Shown: piece by piece, positions 9,801-18,800 of the stretch
How the letters are laid out: the number at the start of each line of letters is the position of its first letter
Numbering within the stretch: position 1 is the stretch's first letter
DNA from: Dendrophyllia cribrosa
Lineage: Eukaryota > Cnidaria > Anthozoa > Scleractinia > Dendrophylliidae
Assembly: GCA_024195265.1 (NCBI GenBank)
Contig: JAJLRJ010000008.1
Span: forward strand, 8,341,488-8,405,487
Reading direction: 5' to 3'
DNA length: 64,000 nt
The notes under the pieces: model-generated
Told to the model about the DNA's origin: nothing
Databases searched by the model: none
The model's input: the letters and a program-made list of their open reading frames with translations, nothing else
Made by a program: the position numbers and the translations under genes

Positions 9801-12800
9801 AAAGGGAAGATTTATTAATGGCCAATATTTCGACTAATATAATATTAGTCTTCCTCAGGGCCAGGGCTGTACTGAAAGAAAATATTGTAACGGCTCCTAA
9901 AATTTGAAAATTACATGGTTATAAATGATTGGCTAATACATGACATGTAGACAGCGCACAAAAAAAGACTTTTTATCCTACAATTCCCTGGTGCATCTTA
10001 ATAGTTGTAATTGTATTGGGCGGGAATGGGTTGATAAACGTGTACTTTTGCCAGCTCATGGGTTACATTATACTGCTGCAGCAAGCTTTTCATTATAACA
10101 AAGTGTAGGCACAGTGCATTGAGTGGTGGTTTGATCAGCCTGTGTTGCAGTAGTATCTGAACAGTATGAGGACACCTAACTTTTGTCTACAGTGCATAAG
10201 GAAAGGAGCCCACATCATACAGGGAGCCATCAGAGGATTGCTAACAGAACAAGCACAGGCTCTGAAGTTGACTTATGGTGTTCAGTTTATTGTCAACTGC
10301 TCAGGGTTGGGTTCCATCGAATTGGCTGGAGATAAAGAGATGTTTCCTATGAGAGGTACAGCTGCTGCAGAAACTGTGTTCATCTGGATTAAATTTCTGT
10401 TTATTTACTTCCAGCCCAAAAATGTTTTGCCAATACTATTCATTTGTTAGTTTGGGAATAAATAGCTCTGAGTAAGAACAACATGAAGTGACCTCTTTGT
10501 TTTTTCTAAAGTGTTTCATTCAGTGCTTACTTTTATAAAAACAACTAAATAAATATCTGATGAAGGGCTGGCGCTTGAAATGTCAACTTCTGAACCTTTT
10601 TACGATGGCCAATTTACTATGGGAGGCCATATCATTCAAAAGTGGTATGAGTTTACAGCTGGTGATTGAAAAAACGATCACTATGGTTGAGATTATCGAT
10701 TGGTGATCGAGAATTACAATCGCTATAGTTGAGTTTATCGATTGGTGTTTGAGAATTACGATCGCTATGGTTGAATTTACAACTGGTGATGGAAAACGCG
10801 AACGCTATGGTTGAGATTATCGACTGGTGATTGAGAATTACGATCGTTATAGTCGAGTTTATCGATTGGTGATTTCTGACCATAACGATCATCATTCTGG
10901 ATCACCAATTGCTTTTCTGACCATAGCGATCGTCATTCTCAATCACCAATCGATAATTTCAACAATAGCGATCGTCATTCTGGATCACCAATCGCTTTTC
11001 TGCCGGACCATAGCAATCGTCATTCTCGATCACCGACCGATAACCTCAATCATAGCAATCGCCACTCTGGATCACCAATCGATAAACTCAACTATAGCGA
11101 AGTTATTCTCAATCACCAATCGATAAACTCAACTATGGCGAAGTAATTCTCAATCAACAGTCGATAAACTCAACTATAGCAAACGTAATTCTCAATCACC
11201 AATCGATAAACTCAACTATAGCGATTGTAATTCTCAATCACCAATCGATAATCTCAACCATAGCGATCGTTTTTTTTGATCACCAGTTGTAAACCCATAC
11301 CACTTTTGAATGATATGGCGTCCCATAATTTACCTTTAGTTACTAACTCAGCTTATTCAACCAAATTTTCGTGTTTGACTCCCCCACTAACACAGCAACT
11401 TACAGTTTCTTTAGAAAATCAACACCCTCAATAGCATTATTAATTACTATCAGAAACCCATAAGTGGGTTGAAACGTGCAACTGCCTCTTGTACGCTTCA
11501 AAACAAGCTTCCGATTATAGAGTGTGTGCGCTCACGTGACCCTTGAATTACTGTCCGCCATGTTGGAGGACCACTTTGATGGGTTTCCCCTGTGTTTACC
11601 TTCTTGAGAGCAGGCAGTGCGACCGCTTTTGAAATCATAACTCGCGTTTCCTTTAACGCTGTGAATTAAAATCGAAAAGGTAGCTAATGTATAGTGCTTT
11701 TTTGTCATTTGTGCTAATTTAAATCCCAAAAAACCCTTTTCTTTCGATAACTAGGGTCGTATTTGTTTCGATTTGCCGATTTGCCGGCCCGATTTTTTTT
11801 AAACCTTGAAAACATTATCACAGAGTAGAAAATCAGCCACACTTATAAAATCGGTTTTACGTCAACAATATTTCTTATAAAATGGAATCATTTTCATGGT
11901 CGCGACAAATCGTACAATCAGTCTTGTAGCGTCTCTTTAGCTAGTTTGTCGGTTCCTTGATTGTACGCTGCAATTTGTCTGCACGAAATTTTGTTTCGAA
12001 GTGGTTTCTGTGGGGAACTTGTTCCCCGGGTGCTTACTATTTAGCCAAGAAAACCGGTATTTTCGGTTGGAAAGCAAAATGTACGGTTGATTTTCAGAGA
12101 ATTTGGGTTGAACTAGTGGAAAAGCTTCAGCGATTAGTAGCGTGAGCCCGACAGCCGGGCACGTTGTATCGAAAACTAAGACCCACGAAAACGAAGACCT
12201 AAGACCTAAGACCGAAATCTAAGACCTAAAACTAAGACCTAAAACTAAGACCTAAAACTAAGACCCCCTATAATTTACCTTTTTTACCAGGGTCTTAGTT
12301 TTCGTTTTTTCGAAAACTAAGACCCAAAACTAAGACCCCCTTTTATTTCTTTAAAGGCCGTTTTTTCAGTTCACTTGAAATGGAAGCGGCCACAGTCGAG
12401 GAAAACACTGCTCAAAAGAAGCGATATTCATGTCAAATGATCGCACAATAAACAGAAAACTCTGGTTAGCTTGTAGGTTGAATGCCATGAAACAACTTGC
12501 GAGCAAAGATTCGCGCAAAGTATGGAAATCTGAAATATGATTGATTGCTTTTTCAACAGGAAATTTAAAATAACAATGTGTAACCCAAAAATGTTTTCAA
12601 ATTTTTGACCTGATTTCCGTTTGCGGTTTCATATTTTTGGTAATTTTGGCATCGGCTAAATTTTATTTTTTACTCTAGTGCGACCTGGCTCTTATGCAAA
12701 CAAAGTCGAGAATTACTTGTCTAGTACTTTTTCGTTTAGCCTGCGTAGCAAACGTTTCCGCGCATAAAACCCAACAGAAGCCCTTGCTACGCAGGCCAGG

Positions 12801-15800
12801 CTATTTTTGGCGTCCAGAACTCAAAAATAAATTTGGGTGTAAGGGGTGAACACTTTAAATTTGTTTATTAAAGGGCATCTCTCGACCAAACACGATGAAA
12901 ATTGGCAGAGGCGCCCTTTGATACCTCCTTCACAAAACGGTGTCGGGCTTTGTTAAATTGTGCTCGCGTTTAAAAGTTATGAATCTGGTTTATCGCTGAG
13001 GAAACATCAAACTGCAAGACGGTGTAGACGTGATCTGGTTTTTGATTGTTGTCTTATACTGAATAACGGATTGAAATAACAAAATTGGCTTTGGAAAAAG
13101 AAAAAAACGGCCTTTAAAGAAATAAAAGGGGGTCTTAGTTTTAGGTCTTAGTTTTCGAAAAAACGAAAACTTAGACCCTGGTATGCAGTGTCTAAATGAC
13201 TTTTGCCATAGACTTCGCATCTGGTTTTTGTTTATTGTCTTATAGTAAATAACGGATTGAAATAACAAAATTGGCTTTGGAAAAAGAAAAAAACGGTCTT
13301 TAAAGAAATAAAAGGCCTTAGTCAAAATGACTTTAGTGACTTTTGCCTTAGACTTCGCGTAGACCCTCGTGATCTGGTTTTTGATTGTTGTCTTATACTG
13401 AATAACGGATTGAAATAACAAAATTGGCTTTGGAAAAAGAAAAAAAACGGCCTTTAAAGAAATAAATTAAAGGGGGTCTTAGTTTTAGGTCTTAGTTTTC
13501 GAAAAAACGAAAACTAAGACCCTGGTAAAAAAGGTGATTATAGGGGGTCTTAGTTTTAGGTCTTAGTTTTAGGTCTTAGTTTTAGGTCTTAGTTTTAGGT
13601 CTTAGTTTTAGGTCTTAGATTTCGGTCTTAGGTCTTAGGTCTTCGTTTTCGTGGGTCTTAGTTTTCGATACAACCCAGCCGGGCACGGTCTTCAAACGGT
13701 CTTCAAAAATGCCTCAGAAATTCTCACAGAATTTTCACGAAAAGCTTCATTTAAACCTCCGAAGAGTATTCTATCTTTGTTTAGAAATGCCAAGCGCTTC
13801 GAAAAGTTATTTTGGTTTTGTAGTTTATTTATTACAATCTATGGATTAAAAACCAAAGGATGAACTGTAAAGGAGTCCTAGACCCCATATAAAACAGATC
13901 ACCTAAAAATATATAGAAACAATAAAACTAGTAGTAATCATAGATTATAGTGCGTCTCCTTATCCCGTGGCACCTCGTCTTGACCTAGTACCTTAGTTTC
14001 ATGAATTAATTCAGCCACTGTTTAAAAGGGATTTGTCGCGAGATAAACGTCGGGCCGACATCAAACAAATTCACGATATCGCCGTGGGATCGGGCAAAAT
14101 CCTGCCGTGCTGTGTACTCCGAAAGGTCTCAGATTTTTACGACATATAAATGGTATATTTGTCTTGATTTCATTTCGGTTATTTCTCCGATTCTGAAATC
14201 ATACTCCTCAGTACATGTACTAATACCGGAACCGGAAATGAGAAATTTCTGAGAAAAGCCTGAAAAAGTGCTCCCGTGATAAACTTCTTGGACACCGACG
14301 ATTAAGTCACACAACATTCAACGTGAATTTCGCAGGATTTTTCGGATAAAATTACAACTACCAGTTGCAAGTAAGACACAAGACTGTTGAATATAATTCC
14401 TTTATTAGCTAGACAAATTTTAGTCACAAAATTGCGAAATCTTTAGTCGCAAATGCGCCCGATACAGGCGCAATTTCGAGCACTGTAAAGTTAATCTGCG
14501 TTCGCCTGGCGCGGCCGGTCAGTGAATTATTGCTACAAGACATAAGCGAATTGCACCGTACCGTAGAACATCGCGAAGAACGACGTCGGTATTTAGGTGA
14601 AAGCTTCCCAAATCAGGCAGAGAACCACAGCAAAATCAAGATAGAACATTCAAAACATACCAGAACGGTAGCGAGGAAAATCTGTAACTTCTTGCTTGAT
14701 TCCAAAGAGACCCAACAACTTACTTGGTCCGGAGAAGAACCTTCGTCCAATTTTTCCACTGCGTACTTTTACCACGCATTGAAATATTGAGCCGTACGAT
14801 TCCAAAATCGGGAAAATATCCGAAACTAAATCAAGACAAATAGATTATTCACATGTGACATTTCGGAACCCCAGCTCCCCAGGATGATGCCTGATTTCCA
14901 CGCGCTGGGAATGCTGGATACTATTGTGACGTTTCAAGATGGCGCCGATTTGGTACCGACACTTTTCTCGATTCGTTCCGCTTAGCCTAGACGACGCGCT
15001 AAGAATGCTGGATACTGTTGTGACGTTTCAAGATGGCGCAGATTTGGTACCGACACTTTTCTCGATTCGTTCTGCCTAGCCGACAAGATTAGGAAGCGTC
15101 TCCTTCGTCGACGCAATAATATTTGACGAATTCTCCGAGCTTGTGCATACTATAAGGATGATATCTGTTTACAAACATTCTTTTTGTTATATAAATGTGC
15201 CAACCACTGGAACAAAAGAACCCTTTGTTTTGCAGCCAATAAGGCTCTGGTTGGCACATTAATAACAATTGGTGACGTCATTGATATCTTCCCTATAAAA
15301 TCGCTGTGTTCTCGACACTTAGAAAATCTGAGTGTCGAGAACATAGCGATTTTATAGTATGCACAAACTCGGAGAATTCGTCAACTACAAAACAAAAATA
15401 ATTTTTCAAAGCGCTTGGCATTTCCAAACAAAGATAGAATACTCACAGGATGTTTGTGAATGAGGCCTTCGAGATTTTAGCATGGCCACCGGTAAGTTTG
15501 TGACGTCATCCGCACACACACTATTTGCTGAGAAGTTGTTACGGCCATATTTGGAAAATCAAGATAAAAATATTAACCAATCAATTCGCTAGAACAACTT
15601 GCTTCCAATCACGAGGGATCAAGGGGTTTCCAAATATGGTACTAAGCAAAAATTGAATATTCAGAAGCTGTGAATGCGCGTTACACGTTTCAACCCACTT
15701 ATGGGTTTCTGTTACTATATTTAGACGTTAAGGTCGCGGGGAATACCTGGCCATGAATAAAGTCAAAAGGCAAAATTTTAGCAGAGGTGACACTTTGAAA

Positions 15801-18800
15801 AACGTTATGTTGTGAACGATTGAAAGCCGATTTCGCTAAAATTTAACATAGATATTGGCGAATAATGGAAGTGCATCAGGATTGTTTTTTATTCAAGGGA
15901 TCGCGCTTTGTGGCAATGCTGTAAGCGACTAAAGTTATTTTTTTAAACGTGGTTTTGTGTCCAAGTTTGCTCCTCGAGAAGAACACAAAGTAAGTTGATT
16001 TCACCACTCACTGATCCGTCAAAACGTCTATTGTGTCATATCTGACTCCGATTTTTTTGATTTCAACTTAAATTAAAAGTTATTAGCTTTTAAAGGAGTA
16101 AAATTGTCCATGTTAGAATTTGAAGCCTCATACCTTCCCTTTGAAAGCCTATTTAAAAATTTTGAGTCAGATATGACAATCTACAATACACCTAGTTTAC
16201 CTCCCTGCAGTGTCAACTCATGAAATTCTCTATCCGCGCTGAATTCTTGGACACAAAATTGCTTGTTTTTACTCTTCCGAAGGCTTCCCGAGCAAACACG
16301 AATGCAAAAAATATATATTTATGGTAATTTTGCTAATTTTAATCCACGGGCTATTGTCAACACTTCATGCAGAAAGAACAATGCGTTGAAAAATAGTAGG
16401 CCGGTTCACACTAGGGACCAAAGTGCACTTGATAATCAAGTAGACTTGAGGTCTACTAAAGCCTGGTTTCCATATTATCGCAGCGATCGTTACGATCGAC
16501 GATCGTTGATCGTCGATCGTCGATCGTTACGATCGACGATCGCTGCGATTCTTGCGACCCTTGCGATCATATGGAAACCAAAACGTTGCGATCCTTGCGA
16601 TTGCGATCGCAGAGATAGAAATTTTTCTATCTCTGCGATCGCAATCGCAACGGATCGCAACGATCGCAACGTTTTGGTTTTCATATGATCGCAAGAATCG
16701 CAGCGATCGTCGATCGTAACGATCGCTGCGATCATTGCGATTATATGGAAACCAGGCTTAAGAGGTAGACCTTACTTTGAAGTGCACTTGGATCCTTTTA
16801 ATTTACGCATATCGCCAGGGCAACAAACAAACCAAAGAAACCTTGAAACATAGCCAACTGGTTTGCCTCCTGCCAGTTGGGATTTTTAAAATGTTATGTT
16901 CTATTTGCAATATTTGTTTCTGTATTTGAAGTGGCGTGCCTGTGAAATAGCTTGATAGCTAAGTGCTCGTCCACTGTAACAACATTTATTTGTTATTTTG
17001 TTTTTGTTTGTTATTTTTGTTTTGTTATTAAAACGTTCACACTCCAAGTACGCGAGCTACACTTGGATGATTCCGCACAAATCAACAGCACGTGCCATTC
17101 AAAAAGACATTTTTGATAAATAAGAAGGGAAATATGGAGCTTTTAGAAAACGAACTACTGTAAATTATTTAACTCTTTAATTTCATTCAGCTGATATTAA
17201 TTTTTACCTCTGATACATTTTACAATGAGATTTAAACGTGTAAATAAATCAGATGAGTGCTTCTATTGAAACGTAAGTCAGACTTAGAAAACGCTCTCAG
17301 AAAGGAGTTCACACTACAAGTACGTACCAAGTGCACTTCAAGTGCACTTAAGAGACGTAGTGAGAACCGGCCTAGTGTATTTTACCAGACGGCGCTTTGC
17401 ACGTGCAATAATTGATGCAGAAACATTAAGCCTGGTTTCCATATAATCGCAACGATCGCAGCGGTCGTTACGATCGACGATCGCTGCGATTCTTGCAATC
17501 CTTGCGATCATATGGAAACCAAAACGTTGCGATCGTTGCGATCGTTGCGATTGCGATCGCAGAGATAAGCCTGGTTTCCATTTGATCGCAACGGTCGCAA
17601 GAATCGCAGCGATCGTCGATCGTAACGATCGCTGCGATTCTTGCGACCGTTGCGATCATATGGAAACCAAAACGTTGCGATCCTTGCGATCCTTGCGACT
17701 GCGATCGCAGAGATAGAAATTTTTCGATCTCTGCGATCGCAATCGCAACGGATCGCAACGTTTTGGTTTCCATATGATCGCAACGGTCGCAAGAATCGCA
17801 GCGATCGTCGATCGTAACGATCGCTGCGATCGTTGCGATCGTTGCGATCGTTGCGATTATATGGAAACCAGGCTATAGGAATTTTTCTATCTCTGCGATC
17901 GCAATCGCAAGGATCGCAACGATCGCAACGTTTTGGTTTCCATATGATCGCAAGGGTCGCAAGAATCACAGCGATCGTCGATCGTAACGATCGCTGCGAT
18001 CGTTGCGATTATATGGAAACCAGGCTTTACAGAGCCTGTTCGTGAATATTTCGCGCATTTTCGGTATCAGCCGTCGCACTTCGTTCATACTCTTTTCATA
18101 AATGCATACTGATGAGCGGAACCTGTCCCGCGACTCCCGCCGCCGCGACCTTAACTGGCCCTGGCCTGGTGGTTCTGAATATCGCCCTTTCAGCCCCTGA
18201 ATATACTGGTCCCCGTATATTTTGAGTTCAAATTGGGAGAAGTTGTTTAAATATCAACGATAGCGCTATTCATGTTAGAGTGTAATTTGTTTCTATAGGT
18301 GCACTCTTGAAAGCAAGAAATGATGGTATCCTTTTTCCCAAGATTAACTTTTGTGTTGAAGGGAAGTTCGCAAGCTTTGGAGTGGACGAGGCTGGCCAGC
18401 AAATACTTGGTCATGCATATGTTTTCCCTAGAGGTAATCGTCTAACATCAAAATGGTTCTACTTACAGGCCAGTTTTGAAATTCTTACAGATGACAAACC
18501 CATTTACAAACTTCACTGACGAATGCCTTTCTTTAACTTTTAGACAAAGCACGCTTGAATTAGACAATGGCCGTTTTTATGCTACAGACGTTAATATCGT
18601 CTGAGACGTTAAAGTCGTCTCGAGACGACTTTAACGTCTAGTATAAAAACGAAAAATAAGCAATACGGGTTTAACGTCTGACAACTTTAACGTCTTCTTT
18701 TAAGTGCGTCGTTCAGACGCACTTAACAGACGACTTTAACGTCTTAGACGTTAAATACGTCTAGTATAAAAACGGGACGGCCTTAAAGAGGACGGATTTA

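Larger units (their letters stand above)
11451..15711. mobile_element. 4.26-kb non-autonomous hAT-like element with 7-bp target duplication (DAO-A intron 7)
   Basis: The terminal inverted repeats start CAGAAACCCATAAGTGGGTT at 11451 and end, in mirror, AACCCACTTATGGGTTTCTG at 15711; they extend to about 28 bp through GAAACGTG. TTACTAT lies directly outside on both sides (11444-11450 and 15712-15718). CAG termini and a 7- or 8-bp duplication point to the hAT superfamily. No transposase is visible; the interior contains another transposon (12164-13675), a tandem duplication (14901-15088) and a fold-back segment (15122-15384). Absent from the same intron of DAO-B. Confidence 0.75.

Noticed and set aside
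10653..11126. Open frames of about 80-100 aa rich in NHQSI-type repeats
   Set aside because: They only translate the 42-bp repeat units of the fold-back element in both directions.
12990..13421. 143-aa minus-strand frame with internal repeats
   Set aside because: It follows the three 95-bp direct repeats inside a transposon and has no known domain.
11451..15711. CRISPR-like or tandem array interpretation of the repeats here and at 10618-11327
   Set aside because: Units are degenerate, reversed about a centre and bounded by target duplications, so they are transposon structures in a eukaryotic genome.
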